Shown here in pieces: positions 25,601 through 35,079 of a stretch of DNA of 38,098 nt. The DNA lies in NCBI GenBank assembly GCA_004376375.1, contig SOJX01000155.1, positions 1 to 38,098 on the forward strand, read 5' to 3'. Under the pieces are notes generated by a model. The model had not been told where the DNA came from. It saw only the letters and a list, made by a program, of their open reading frames with translations, and made no database searches. A program made the position numbers and the translations under genes. Source of the DNA: Planctomycetota bacterium. Its GTDB lineage: Bacteria > Planctomycetota > E44-bin39. Every line of letters begins with the position of its first letter. Within the stretch, counting starts at the first letter, position 1.

Positions 25601-26447
25601 GGACGATGTTGGGATGCTCCAGCCTGCCGGTGACTTTGGCCTCGGTTATGAAGCGCTGTACCTGTTTCTTCGTAACCTTACCGAAGGCGAGCAGGACTTT
25701 CATCGCGACTTCGCGGTCCAGGCTGGGGTCCAGGACCGAAAGGATTCTTCCCATACCGCCGCGGGCCACTTCTTCGTGGATTACGTACCGGGTTTTGGGC
25801 AGGGCTTCATCTTCGCCGAAGTCGGGGTTGAACTCTTCTTCGAGCGAATCTTTCGCATCGCTGTCTATTGAGACGTCGGAAGCGATCAACCTGGAGGCGA
25901 TCAGTTCGGCGTCGGAATATTCGACGTTCTTCCGGATGGGAATCGTTTCCTTGCATCCGGAGCAGCGGATTTTCTGCCCGTTCCGCAGCTTTGTAATGTC
26001 GTATTTCTTCAGGCATTTCGGGCATATGATTATCGTGTTGAGCTGGTGGTTCAGGACTTTGACCGCGTCGTTACGCGCCATTATTCCGAGGTTTACCGCG
26101 ACCTGGCTCAGGCGGAGGTCCTGGTCTTCGTATTCGAGTTTCGCCTGTTCCCTTACGGCTCTTGACATTTCTTTGAGGTCGCAGATTTCCATTTCCACCG
26201 CCAGGCGGCCGAAAATATAATCTTCTTTTTTTTCTTTAACGCGGTCGAGCTTGTCGCTTGCCTTCTGGTGCAATGCCTCCATGGCCTGCCAGAGCTGTTC
26301 TTCCGTGATCGCCTTCATCGCGCAGAGAATTTCATAAAGAGGCCCTTTTTTGCGTTTCTTGACATTGACCGCCTTGTTCAGCACGGCCAGGTCGATAAAG
26401 CCGAGCTTTATCGCCGCCTTGCCGAAAATCGCTTCAATATGGCTCAT
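22653..26447 (-). CDS. Membrane Ser/Thr kinase with zinc ribbon and C-terminal TPRs
   Basis: The 1264-residue product starts at 26447 after GAGGGAA. Residues 1-135 contain repeated helical segments (FGKAAIKLGFI...ITEEQLWQAM) like those at the N-terminus of type II secretion ATPases. A zinc ribbon (CPKC 142-145, CSGC 162-165) follows. The kinase occupies about 221-515: ARGGMG, AMK, HRDLKPEN (351-358) and DWG in place of DFG. One membrane helix (about 536-557) places the remainder outside the cytoplasm. About 560-900 is helical with a HEAT-like segment (SDSQRAVMLAAESLGRIG). About 925-1240 is a series of eight or nine TPRs with the GAIEDYTKAIELDPN pattern. It probably senses an external or periplasmic partner and phosphorylates cytoplasmic proteins. 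It is co-oriented with and 62 bp downstream of the second kinase at 27784, so both may form one signalling unit. Confidence 0.92.
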   Translation of the reverse strand: MSHIEAIFGKAAIKLGFIDLAVLNKAVNVKKRKKGPLYEILCAMKAITEEQLWQAMEALHQKASDKLDRVKEKKEDYIFGRLAVEMEICDLKEMSRAVREQAKLEYEDQDLRLSQVAVNLGIMARNDAVKVLNHQLNTIIICPKCLKKYDITKLRNGQKIRCSGCKETIPIRKNVEYSDAELIASRLIASDVSIDSDAKDSLEEEFNPDFGEDEALPKTRYVIHEEVARGGMGRILSVLDPSLDREVAMKVLLAFGKVTKKQVQRFITEAKVTGRLEHPNIVPVHELGLDPSGGAYFTMKMVRGRSLADILRGLRRKKTKAIKEFTTARLLNIFVSICDAVAFAHSRDVIHRDLKPENIMVGDYGEVLVMDWGLAKILGEDDVHRESVALSKEATKGRLKTLDGTVMGTPAFMSPEQARGHLDKMDQRSDVYSLGAILYEILTLQTPYTGNSALEIIEQVKRKTPASPEQRAPARNISRELSEVAMKCLARKRSERYKDVRALKSEIEAYMAGRVLKEVEYNIIEVAWKWIKRNKAIVGGATAAIVALTLGIVLMSVKAGRDRINEAKSNLTAAKEFLEEEEYESASAKAFAALTVLGENSEARKVVEKASIALQRERKQDMVHLHLKKGITILEDGNIAGELDPDKFNVDKPELQSIKSKMQVCLNSLSEFNFALALDPEHERTREYKHKVVERLAELACASGDFMLADYMAGEAISEDDRKLLKKFVEEKRTATLKANRARVKEIMGILEEGNEEAGQYSDFLFEITRMQEEGIVDDLIKSLDSDSQRAVMLAAESLGRIGNKKGVSPILDKLEEWAAKLYLVHPARRKLEDLTFMVKLADAVGNIGDDSAKERMSEIRGKMGKSGNFWSRTTLVYRKLLKDLPDMNEKTLSKSDDPDYWDRLGRDYVKVGDLPAAIRAFTKVIEIDPNAVEAHNNRASAKAEMGDHEGAIEDYTKAIELFPNYPGAYANRGLAKESAGRILDAIMDYNEAIKLDPNFITAYNNRASARQKLGNPTGAIEDLTTAIGIDPKRPNLYHNRGRIERQIGNLERAINDFTRAIFLDPKFTQAFVDRALVYRLQGKVKVSIEDLNSAIELDPKNWLAYERRATAKYQNDPDGAIEDCDKSIKLNPNNAGIYVTRGMAKSVKGDEDGAIADYNKAIELDPNRNDALNNRAVSKMKKKDYDGAIEDCKKIIERVERFDLAWFNMAKAYVAKGNLEEALKALAKAIEYDNNHNLKEDARNNPAFKPLHDNPEFKKLIAD

Positions 26448-26509
26448 CGATTCCCTCGTTAATTCAGTTGGTGTCGAATCCGCTGGTGAAAAACCCGGAT
26501 TATTATAGT

Positions 26510-27784
26510 TTATTTACTCCCGGCTGTCTGTTTTTCTTCGCCCGCGAGAGGCCCGAGCGCGGCGAGGAGCTCCGCCGGTGTCTGGAACCGGCCGGCGGGC
26601 TCCCGGGCCATCATCTTTTTGAGGAGACTGGAAATCTCTCTGGGCAGTTCGGGGATCAGGCGCCGTATTGGTACGGGGGCCGCCCGGCGGATTTCTTTTT
26701 TCACCTTGTTGATGTCCTCGCTCGGGAACGGAAGCTCTCCGGACAGGATATGATAGGCCGTGGAGCCGAGCGAGAATATATCGCTTCTTATGTCGATGCC
26801 TTTTTCCCCGCGGGTCTGCTCGGGCGACATGTAGGGCACGGTCCCGAAGACGTCGCCTTTTTCCGTAATGCTTTTTTCAAACAGAATCCGGGAGCGGGCG
26901 AGGCCGAAATCCATCAGCCGGATGCTTCCGTCGTCGCAGGCGAATATGTTGTGCGGCTTGATGTCCCTGTGGATGAACGTCTTCGGGGCAAAGGACGTAT
27001 ACCCGTAATCCAGCACCTGCGCGATGTTCCAGAGGACGTTGATTACTTCGTCCACGGGGATCGGGCCCTCGTCCTCCAGCCGCATCGAAAGGTCCTTGCC
27101 CCGGAGCAGTTCCATCGCGCAGTACAGGTAACGGTCGGCCTTTCCCGCTTCGTAGAACCTGACCGCGTTCGGGTGGTCGATCTTCTTCAGCGCGGTCACC
27201 TCGACCCTGAAGCGGTTGCGGAACTGTTCCTGTTTGGTCAGCCACGGCAGAAGTATTTTCAACGCGACGGGGCGCTCGTTTTCGGTATCGTAGCCGCGGT
27301 GGATTATGCCCATTCCGCCCTGGCCGATGCGCTCGTATAAGACGAACTTTCCGAATTTCTTTCCTTTTTTCGATTTCGCCCCGGCGGTTTTTTCTTCCTT
27401 TTTTTCCCGCTCGTCCTCGGCGGCGAGGAGGTCGGCGAACTCCCTGTTGTCCGACGGGTAATTCGTGTTGCACCTGGTGCAGGCGCGTCTCTCGGTGCCG
27501 GGGCGATAACGGTTTCCGCACACCCGGCAGAACTTTCTGGGCTCTCCGATCACCTCGAACGCCTCTTCGGCGTGGCCGTATGAGATCATGTCCCGCTTGA
27601 TAAGGATTTTGGCCAGGCGCACCAGCTTTCCCAGTTTGATGAGTCGTTTCTGGTTGGCCAGGGCTTTATTGAACTGGTACTCCGTGATATGGCCTCTTTC
27701 AATCAGCGCTTTCCCGAAGCGGTAATCATCCTTCAATGTCTTATCGATATAGTCTTTCGGCAGTGTGCGTTTTGGGTCCGGCAT
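26510..27784 (-). CDS. Soluble Ser/Thr kinase with zinc ribbon
   Basis: The 424-residue kinase has an N-terminal helical module (FGKALIERGHITEYQFNKALANQK, like the T2SSE-N/MshEN segment). A zinc ribbon with CRVC and CTRC (Cys 86, 89, 102, 105) and a charged linker (KKEEKTAGAKSKKGKK) follow. The kinase domain begins near 146: GQGGMG, VALKIL, HRDIKPHN, DFGLA and SPEQ. All catalytic residues are present and no membrane helix is seen. The same module order occurs in its neighbour at 22653, indicating a duplication followed by gain of the TPR half in that gene. A strong promoter (27817-27845) drives it. Confidence 0.9.
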   Translation of the reverse strand: MPDPKRTLPKDYIDKTLKDDYRFGKALIERGHITEYQFNKALANQKRLIKLGKLVRLAKILIKRDMISYGHAEEAFEVIGEPRKFCRVCGNRYRPGTERRACTRCNTNYPSDNREFADLLAAEDEREKKEEKTAGAKSKKGKKFGKFVLYERIGQGGMGIIHRGYDTENERPVALKILLPWLTKQEQFRNRFRVEVTALKKIDHPNAVRFYEAGKADRYLYCAMELLRGKDLSMRLEDEGPIPVDEVINVLWNIAQVLDYGYTSFAPKTFIHRDIKPHNIFACDDGSIRLMDFGLARSRILFEKSITEKGDVFGTVPYMSPEQTRGEKGIDIRSDIFSLGSTAYHILSGELPFPSEDINKVKKEIRRAAPVPIRRLIPELPREISSLLKKMMAREPAGRFQTPAELLAALGPLAGEEKQTAGSK

Positions 27785-27816
27785 GATTAAGCGTCCTGAT
27801 GGTATCGCGAAATCAT

Positions 27817-27845
27817 ATTATAGTAACAACACTACTTCCGGTCAA
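27817..27845 (-). promoter_or_regulatory. Sigma70-type promoter of the kinase pair
   Basis: TTGACC (27840-27845, minus strand), a 17-bp spacer and a perfect TATAAT (27817-27822). The start codon at 27784 lies about 33 bp from the -10. It is divergent from the transporter promoter at 27914. Confidence 0.75.
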
Positions 27846-27913
27846 GGAGCAACGGATATAAACCTGAACGAAAAAGCCTGTTTTGATGGTTCACGATAAT
27901 CTTCAGGTAAGTC

Positions 27914-27940
27914 TTGACTCTCGAGGGTGATTTTTATAAT
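27914..27940 (+). promoter_or_regulatory. Sigma70-type promoter of the peptide-transporter operon
   Basis: TTGACT (27914-27919) and a perfect TATAAT (27935-27940) with a 15-bp spacer lie 41 bp before the ATG at 27982. The spacer is short, so a somewhat weak or regulated promoter is possible. The rest of 27785-27981 shows nothing else. Confidence 0.6.
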
Positions 27941-27981
27941 GTTATGTTTCTTCCTCAGCCGGAAAAAGCCAAAGGGGCGGG

Positions 27982-30099
27982 ATGAACCGGGTCAAAGTCC
28001 TTTCTATAATAATTCTTGCCTTTACCGCATGCAGCTGCGGCGAAATGTCGAACCCCTATTCCGGCGAAACAGGCCTTATCGTCCTGCATAATTATATCTC
28101 CCAGGACCCGAAGGGATTCGACACCGTGCGGGCGAGCGACGTGCTTTCCAATTCCCTCATGGGCCAGATATACGAGAGACTGTTCCAGTATTCATACCTG
28201 GAGCGCCCCTACAAGCTCGAGCCCTGCCTTGCCGACGGCATGTACGAGCTTTCCGACGACAAGCTGACATACACCATTAGAATAAAGAAGGGCGTTCATT
28301 ACGCCGACGACCCGTGTTTTGAGGCAACGGGCGGAAAGGGAAAAGAGCTGGTCGCCGGCGATTTCGTTTACGCCTGGAAGCGCCTCGCGGACGCGAATAA
28401 CGATCCCGAAGGGTTCTGGATTTTCAAAGGCTACATTGTCGGCCTGGATGATTTTTTCAAAGACAGCCAGAAAATAAGTCAGGAGCGGGGCAAGAGGGAA
28501 AAAGAACTGCGGGAACTCTACGCCAGAAAAGTAGACGGAATTCAGGCTTTAGATGATTACACGATCCAGTTTAAACTCACCAAGCCGTACCCGCGCCTGC
28601 CGCTTGTGCTGGCGATGAACTACACGGCGCCGGTCTCCCGCGAGGCCGTCGAGTATTACGGAAAAGAATATCTGAACCATCCCGTCGGCACCGGCCCGTT
28701 CATGCTGCAGAAATGGGACCACTGGCACAAGATAGTGATGGAAAGAAACCCGAACTTCCGGGAGGAATACTATCCTTCGAAAGGCGAGGCCGCGGACGCG
28801 GAGAAGAACAAACCCAGCGACGAGGAGCGCGGCCTGCTCGCCGACACGGGCAAAAGGCTCCCGCTTGCGGACAAGTTAGTCTATACGATTATCAAACAGG
28901 CGCAGCCGGCATGGTTGTATTTCCTGAACGGATACATCGACCTGGCCGGAATCCCGAAGGATTCCTGGAGCACCGCGATGAGCTCGCTCATCGATCTCAA
29001 GCCGGAAATGAAGGACAAGAAGATACAGCTCTGCCGCTACCTCAGTTTTTCGGTTTACTACGTCGCGTTCAATATGAACGATCCGCTTCTGGGCTACAAG
29101 CATCCGGACAACGCGATGCGGGACATCAAGGAAAAACGTACGGAAGCGGATAAGGCGGAAAAAAAGGGCAACCCCGAAAAGGCGAAGAAACTCCGCGCCG
29201 AGGCCGATGCGCTCGAGAAGGAGCTGCCGTTTCTTCCCGAAAAGAATGCAAAACGCAGGACGCTGCGGCATGCGATGAGCCTTGCCTATAACCGCCCGGA
29301 GCGCATCAGGATATTGTCCAACGGGCGGGCGACGCCCGCGCAGGGACCGATACCACCGGAATTCAATTTCTACGATGAGAAATTCAAAAACCCATACAGT
29401 CAGTTCGATCTCGAAAAGTCGAAAAAACTGCTGGCCGAGGCCGGTTACCCGGGCGGTATCGGGCCGGACGGAAAACAGCTGGTTCTAAATTACGAAACCA
29501 CGGGCACCAGTACGACGACGCTGCAGAGCGCCGATTTCTTCCGCCAGGAAATGAAGAGGATCGGCATCAAGATAGAGATAAACCAGAACACGTGGACGGA
29601 GTTCCAGGAGAAGCTGAGGAAAAACCTGGCCCAGATCTACGCCCTCGGCTGGATCGCCGATTACGCGGACCCGGAAAACTTTTTCCAGCTTTTCTACGGC
29701 CCGAACAAGAGCCCGAACCCGAACAACGCGAATTACGAGAACCCCGAGTTCGACCGGCTGTACAAGGAGATGGCGGACCTCTCCAACACCGATCCCGAGG
29801 AAAAGAAAAGGAAATGGGATCTCTGCCGCAGGATGGAAAAGGTTGTTACCGAGGACGCCCCGTGGATTTTCGGGCAGAACAGTATTTCGTATACGCTCGT
29901 GCACAGCTGGCGCAGGAACTTCAAGCCGCACGCGTTTGCTGACAACGTAATGAAGTACCAGACGGCCGACCCGGCGCTTCGCCTGAAGCTCAGCCGGGAG
30001 TGGAACAAGCCGACCCTCTGGCCGGCGTATATCGCCCTTGTGCTGTTCGTGTTATTCGTCGGAATGTTCGTCTACAAGGTCAGGAAACAGAGCGAGTGA
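27982..30099 (+). CDS. Oligopeptide ABC transporter substrate-binding protein, doubly anchored
   Basis: The start follows AAAGGGGCGGG. The N-terminus (MNRVKVLSIIILAFTAC) carries a lipobox-like FTAC. The body is a family 5 (OppA/DppA) binding protein: LEPCLADGMYELSDDKLTYTIRIKKGVHYADD, HPVGTGPFMLQKW, AMSLAYNRPERI and the C-terminal lobe NYENPEFDRLYKEMADL. At 705 residues it is longer than usual OppA (about 540). Part of the excess is two charged, coiled-coil-like insertions (about 160-185 and 375-415, the latter rich in Lys/Glu/Ala). The rest is a C-terminal membrane helix, YIALVLFVLFVGMFVYKVRK. A lipid and a membrane helix together would hold the protein at the inner membrane. It is the first gene of the transporter operon and is followed immediately by the permease. 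Confidence 0.93.
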   Translation: MNRVKVLSIIILAFTACSCGEMSNPYSGETGLIVLHNYISQDPKGFDTVRASDVLSNSLMGQIYERLFQYSYLERPYKLEPCLADGMYELSDDKLTYTIRIKKGVHYADDPCFEATGGKGKELVAGDFVYAWKRLADANNDPEGFWIFKGYIVGLDDFFKDSQKISQERGKREKELRELYARKVDGIQALDDYTIQFKLTKPYPRLPLVLAMNYTAPVSREAVEYYGKEYLNHPVGTGPFMLQKWDHWHKIVMERNPNFREEYYPSKGEAADAEKNKPSDEERGLLADTGKRLPLADKLVYTIIKQAQPAWLYFLNGYIDLAGIPKDSWSTAMSSLIDLKPEMKDKKIQLCRYLSFSVYYVAFNMNDPLLGYKHPDNAMRDIKEKRTEADKAEKKGNPEKAKKLRAEADALEKELPFLPEKNAKRRTLRHAMSLAYNRPERIRILSNGRATPAQGPIPPEFNFYDEKFKNPYSQFDLEKSKKLLAEAGYPGGIGPDGKQLVLNYETTGTSTTTLQSADFFRQEMKRIGIKIEINQNTWTEFQEKLRKNLAQIYALGWIADYADPENFFQLFYGPNKSPNPNNANYENPEFDRLYKEMADLSNTDPEEKKRKWDLCRRMEKVVTEDAPWIFGQNSISYTLVHSWRRNFKPHAFADNVMKYQTADPALRLKLSREWNKPTLWPAYIALVLFVLFVGMFVYKVRKQSE

Positions 30100-30106
30100 G
30101 CCCGCG

Positions 30107-31045
30107 TTGACTGCATACATCGTCAGAAGACTGTTCTACCTCGTGCCGATCGTATTCGGCGTCTGTCTTATCACGTTTCTGCTCTTCAACGTCGTCACGA
30201 CCGGCGACGCCATCGCCAAGCAGCGCCTCGGCCAGCACGCGAACCAGGAGCAGATCGACGCCTACAAGAAGACCCACGGCTATGACAAGCCGATTTTTGT
30301 CCGCTTCTTTACCAGTATCTACGACCTTATTACGTTCAATTTCGGCCGCTCCGAAGTGACCCACCAGAAGATAACGTCGATGATATGGGACGGCATGTGG
30401 CCCTCGCTTTCTCTGATGCTGCCTGCTTTCATCTTTACGGTTATGACGGGGATCACGTTCGCGCTTTTCAGCGCGCTCTATCGAAATACGTGGATCGACA
30501 GGACCATCGTGGTAATCAGCATTATCGGGATGTCTGTATCGTTCCTCGCCTACATCATCATCGGCCAGTACGTTCTCGCCTACCAGTTGAAGTACTTTCC
30601 CGTCGCCGGCTACGAGTGGGGGTTTGGTGTCTTCAAGTTCCTTATACTCCCCGGCCTTATATACGTGCTGGCTTCTCTGGGACGCAGGGTCCGTTTTTTC
30701 CGTACCGTCATGCTTGACGAGATAAACCAGGATTATGTCCGCACCGCGCGCGCCAAGGGGCTTAATCAGAACGTAATCCTGTTCAAACACGTTCTCAAGA
30801 ACGCGCTGATTCCGATTATCACGCAGATAGTCGTTACCCTGCCGTTTCTTTTCATGGGGAGCCTGCTGCTCGAGGATTTCTACGGCATCCCCGGTCTCGG
30901 CGCGATGGCGCTGAACGCCGTCAACGGGAACGATTTCGCCATTATAAGGGCGCTTACCTTCATCGGCGCCGTTATGTATGTAATTGCGAACCTTGTCGGC
31001 GATATCTGTTACGCATTCGTCGACCCGCGGGTCGAGCTGAGATAA
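30107..31045 (+). CDS. Oligopeptide ABC transporter permease, OppB/DppB type
   Basis: Six membrane segments and the signature of binding-protein-dependent permeases (FFRTVMLDEINQDYVRTARAKGLNQNVILFKHVLKNALIPI, the EAA loop) identify the first permease subunit. The start is taken at TTG 30107 (MTAYIVRRLFYLVPIVFG), 7 nt after the previous stop. The frame is open upstream, but those codons overlap the binding-protein gene and do not encode permease sequence. The 312-residue length is normal. It forms the channel with the OppC-type subunit, whose ATG directly abuts its TAA. Confidence 0.93.
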   Translation: MTAYIVRRLFYLVPIVFGVCLITFLLFNVVTTGDAIAKQRLGQHANQEQIDAYKKTHGYDKPIFVRFFTSIYDLITFNFGRSEVTHQKITSMIWDGMWPSLSLMLPAFIFTVMTGITFALFSALYRNTWIDRTIVVISIIGMSVSFLAYIIIGQYVLAYQLKYFPVAGYEWGFGVFKFLILPGLIYVLASLGRRVRFFRTVMLDEINQDYVRTARAKGLNQNVILFKHVLKNALIPIITQIVVTLPFLFMGSLLLEDFYGIPGLGAMALNAVNGNDFAIIRALTFIGAVMYVIANLVGDICYAFVDPRVELR

Positions 31046-32035
31046 ATGGACGAAGAAAAGAACACACAACCGGTTACGCAGGAAGTCGAGGCCAAGCCCG
31101 GCCGCTCGCTGTGGGGCGACGCTTTCCACCGCCTGCGGAAGGACAAATTCGCCGTAATGTCGTTCGTCATAATAGTGATCTACCTGTTTGTGGCGATTCT
31201 AAGCGGGCTCGACTGGATTGCGTATAATTACGATAAGCAACACTTCAAGCGGGATAAGAATGGAAAAGAAACAACCGAGCTGGACGATTATTCGAAGCCT
31301 TCGTTGGGCCACTGGCGCAAAACGGACGTCCCGGGCCGTGACGTGTATATCCCCGGCCACTTGCTGGGAACCGACGTCCAGGGCCGGGACGTGTTTCAGC
31401 GCGTCGTCCAGGGTACGTGGATATCGCTCTACGTTGCCCTCATTATGTCGATGATTTACATAGTCATTGCCGTTTTCCTGGGCGCGCTCGCGGGATACTT
31501 CGGCGGCTGGGTCGACGACCTGATTCAGTGGTTCTACCAGACGACGGCAAGCATACCCGGCCTTCTCCTCATAATTGCGCTCACGTTTGTGCTTGGCAAG
31601 GGCCTGGGTAACGTGGCGATTGCGCTCGGCGTCGTCGGCTGGGTCGGGCTCTGCCGCCTGATGCGGGCCGAATTCCTGAAGCACAAGGGCCGCGATTACG
31701 TCCTCGCCGCCCGGGCCCAGGGGGCCGGCAGTTTCAGGATTATGTTCCGCCACATCCTGCCGAATACTTTTCATATTGTTATTATCAGCTTCTCCCTCGG
31801 GTTTGTGAACGCCATCATGGGAGAAGTTACTCTTACGTTTATCGGCCTCGGCGCTAAACCCGAACAGCCGAGCTGGGGACGGATGATATCGGACGCCCGC
31901 GCCGAGCTTGCGCGCGACCCGGCCGTGTGGTGGCCGATTGTGGGGGCGACGACGGGGATGTTCATCGTCTGCCTTGCGTTCAACATTCTCGGCGATGCGC
32001 TTCGGGACGCGCTCGACCCGAAACTGAAGGAATAG
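31046..32035 (+). CDS. Oligopeptide ABC transporter permease, OppC/DppC type
   Basis: The N-terminal cytoplasmic part (about 35 residues) and first membrane helix are followed by a long extracytoplasmic loop (about 55-115) ending in HLLGTDVQGRDVFQRVV, the classic OppC motif (HPLGTDxxGRD). Later membrane helices and the EAA loop (LMRAEFLKHKGRDYVLAARAQGAGSFRIMFRHILPNTF) are intact. The loop is 30-40 residues longer than usual, with a charged insert (KRDKNGKETTELDD). It pairs with the OppB-type subunit; the start codon abuts the previous stop, so translational coupling is probable. Confidence 0.93.
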   Translation: MDEEKNTQPVTQEVEAKPGRSLWGDAFHRLRKDKFAVMSFVIIVIYLFVAILSGLDWIAYNYDKQHFKRDKNGKETTELDDYSKPSLGHWRKTDVPGRDVYIPGHLLGTDVQGRDVFQRVVQGTWISLYVALIMSMIYIVIAVFLGALAGYFGGWVDDLIQWFYQTTASIPGLLLIIALTFVLGKGLGNVAIALGVVGWVGLCRLMRAEFLKHKGRDYVLAARAQGAGSFRIMFRHILPNTFHIVIISFSLGFVNAIMGEVTLTFIGLGAKPEQPSWGRMISDARAELARDPAVWWPIVGATTGMFIVCLAFNILGDALRDALDPKLKE

Positions 32036-32044
32036 GGAGAAGAA

Positions 32045-32138
32045 GTACCGAGTACCGAGTACCGAGTAACGAGTAACGAGTACCGAGTAACGTGTGAAGA
32101 AAAAAACTCGAAACTCGGTACTCGGAACTCGAAACTTA
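32045..32138. repeat. 7-bp tandem repeats in inverted arrangement
   Basis: Seven consecutive 7-bp units of type GTACCGA/GTAACGA (32045-32093) are followed after a short A-rich spacer by units of the complementary type (ACTCGAA, ACTCGGT, ACTCGGA; about 32107-32137). The two halves can form an imperfect hairpin in the mRNA between the permease and ATPase genes. Similar heptamer arrays occur in intergenic regions of some planctomycete-like genomes, to my recollection. Confidence 0.85.
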
Positions 32139-32152
32139 TTGAAGGATACGGG

Positions 32153-33152
32153 ATGGCTGGTCCGGAAACTCTTATCGAAGTACGCGACCTGGCGACCTAC
32201 TTCCATACGGAAGACGGCATTGCCAAGGCCGTTGACGGGGTCAGTTTTCATATTGATAAGGGCGAGACGCTCAGCCTTGTCGGCGAATCCGGCTGCGGGA
32301 AATCGGTGACTGCGTTTTCGATAATGCGCCTCGTGCCCGACCCGCCCGGCAAAATCGTCCGCGGCGAAATACTGATGGAAGGCAGGAACCTTATCGAGCT
32401 CAAGGAATCGGAGATGCGCCGCGTGCGCGGAAATAAAATCTCCATGGTCTTCCAGGAGCCGATGACCTCGCTCAACCCCGTCTTCCGCGTGGGCAATCAG
32501 ATTGCCGAGGCGGCGATACTGCACCAGAAGATTTCCCGCAAAGAGGCGAGGAAGCTCACGATCGAGATGCTCGAGAAGGTCGAGATACCCGCGCCCGCCG
32601 AACGTATCGATGAATATCCCCACCAGATGTCGGGCGGCATGAAGCAGCGGGTCATGATTGCGATGGCGCTCGTCTGCAAGCCGTCGCTCCTTATCGCAGA
32701 CGAGCCGACGACCGCGCTCGACGTTACGATCCAGGCGCAGATTCTCCGCCTGCTTTCGGATCTGCAGTCCGAACTGAATATGTCGATACTGCTGATTACG
32801 CACGATCTCGGCGTCGTCGCCGAGGCCGCCCGCCGGGTGGCGGTTATGTATGCGGGAAAAATCGTTGAGCTTGCCGAGGCGGAGACTCTTTTTGCAACGC
32901 CGCTTCACCCGTACACGGTGGCGCTTATGGAGTCTATTCCGCGGCTGGGGGAGAGGAAACAGCGGCTCTCCGTAATCCCGGGCGAGGTGCCGAACCCGCT
33001 CGCGTTTCCGGACGGGTGCCGTTTCCATCCGCGCTGCAGCTTTGCGACGGAAAAGTGCCGCATGGAAATCCCGGAAATCGTGGAGCACGAGAAAAACCAT
33101 TTCGCCGCCTGCTGGAATATAGAGGCCGCAAAGGAAGCATTCGGGAAGTCGC

Positions 33153-33166
<14 letters not shown>
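32153..33166 (+). CDS. Oligopeptide ABC transporter ATPase, OppD/DppD type
   Basis: Start 32153 follows GAAGGA. ABC ATPase motifs appear in order: Walker A GESGCGKS, Q-loop MVFQEPMTSLNP, signature MSGGMKQRV (OppD-type variant of LSGGQ), Walker B LLIADEPTTALD and the switch His in LLITHDLG. The C-terminal oligopeptide/dipeptide domain with a Cys cluster (CRFHPRCSFATEKC) is present and in this subfamily can carry an iron-sulfur cluster. Length 337 is normal. It supplies one half of the ATPase heterodimer; the other half overlaps its 3' end. Confidence 0.94.
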
Positions 33167-34136
<970 letters not shown>

Positions 34137-34148
34137 CCATATCCTGAA

Positions 34149-35000
34149 ATGAAACTTATCTACGCGACAGACCTGCACGGAAGCCGGGAATCATACAACC
34201 AGCTTTTTGACGAAGCTCCCGGCGAAGGCTGCGGCGCAATTCTTGTCGGCGCCGATATCCTTCCCAAGCGCGGTTTTATCGTTGATTCGATTATCGGGCA
34301 GCGCGAATATATCCGGGACTGGCTTCGCCCGAGGGTCGAGGATTTCCGCGCGAAACATCCCGATATCCCCGTGTTCTGGATGTTTGGAAACGACGACTGG
34401 GCGGCCAACTTCGACCTGGCGGAAGAGATGGACAGAGCGGGCCTGGCGACTCTTATTCATGATAAGGCCGTGGAGCTGGAGCCCGGGCTGTGGCTTGCCG
34501 GCTACCCGTACGTGCCGCTTACGCCGTTCGGCATCAAGGACTGGGACAGGTATGATACGGACGGCCAGGTTCCACCCGTGATGTTCAGCCATCCGGTCAT
34601 GAGCGCGCCGGAAGGACGGATTCGCGTTGACCTGGAAAAAGATATTCGTCCTCTCGGGACGATTGAAAATGACATGATCGAACTGGCCGGGCGGAGCGAT
34701 CCTGCAGAAACGATATACATGTTCCATGCACCGCCTGCCGGGACCGGCCTTGAAATTACAAGCCGCCGCGAGCGGGTTGGAAGCAGGGCCCTCAGAGATT
34801 TTATCATGCGGCATCAACCGCCCGTGACCCTTCACGGCCACATACACGAATCGCCCGCGATGAGCGGCGCCATCACCGAACGCATGGGGAAAACCCTGGC
34901 AATCAATCAGGGTGCAAGCGAGATCGAGCTCAAGGCAGTCGTTTTCGACACGGAAAACCCCGAAGAAACTCTTGCCAGATTCGGAAACGGCTGGGAATAA
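34149..35000 (+). CDS. Calcineurin-like metallophosphoesterase
   Basis: The 283-residue protein shows the metallophosphoesterase motif series: DLHG (D-x-H), GADI, GNDD, a His in MFHAPP and GHIHES near the C-terminus, all of which bind the dimetal centre. No signal peptide is present, so it should be cytoplasmic. The substrate (nucleotide, phosphoprotein or other) cannot be determined; similar small enzymes often have unknown substrates. It starts 12 bp after the transporter ATPase gene and may be co-transcribed. A T-run after the stop (35001-35010) lacks a clear stem. Confidence 0.88.
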   Translation: MKLIYATDLHGSRESYNQLFDEAPGEGCGAILVGADILPKRGFIVDSIIGQREYIRDWLRPRVEDFRAKHPDIPVFWMFGNDDWAANFDLAEEMDRAGLATLIHDKAVELEPGLWLAGYPYVPLTPFGIKDWDRYDTDGQVPPVMFSHPVMSAPEGRIRVDLEKDIRPLGTIENDMIELAGRSDPAETIYMFHAPPAGTGLEITSRRERVGSRALRDFIMRHQPPVTLHGHIHESPAMSGAITERMGKTLAINQGASEIELKAVVFDTENPEETLARFGNGWE

Positions 35001-35032
35001 TTTTTTATTTGCTGCGACGTGTCATAATCTTC

Positions 35033-35061
35033 TTGACTTAGTAAAAGTCCTCCGTTACAAT
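35033..35061 (+). promoter_or_regulatory. Sigma70-type promoter of the riboswitch transcript
   Basis: TTGACT (35033-35038), a 17-bp spacer and TACAAT (35056-35061) place the transcript start near 35068, just before the riboswitch. Confidence 0.75.
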
Positions 35062-35079
35062 TCCTCCAACAATTTAGTA

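Noticed and set aside
30080..31129. Minus-strand frame of 349 codons opposite the OppB-type gene
   Set aside because: Charged, repetitive composition typical of a shadow frame; the plus strand encodes a clear permease.
32045..32138. CRISPR array
   Set aside because: Unit is 7 bp without spacers, and there are no cas genes.
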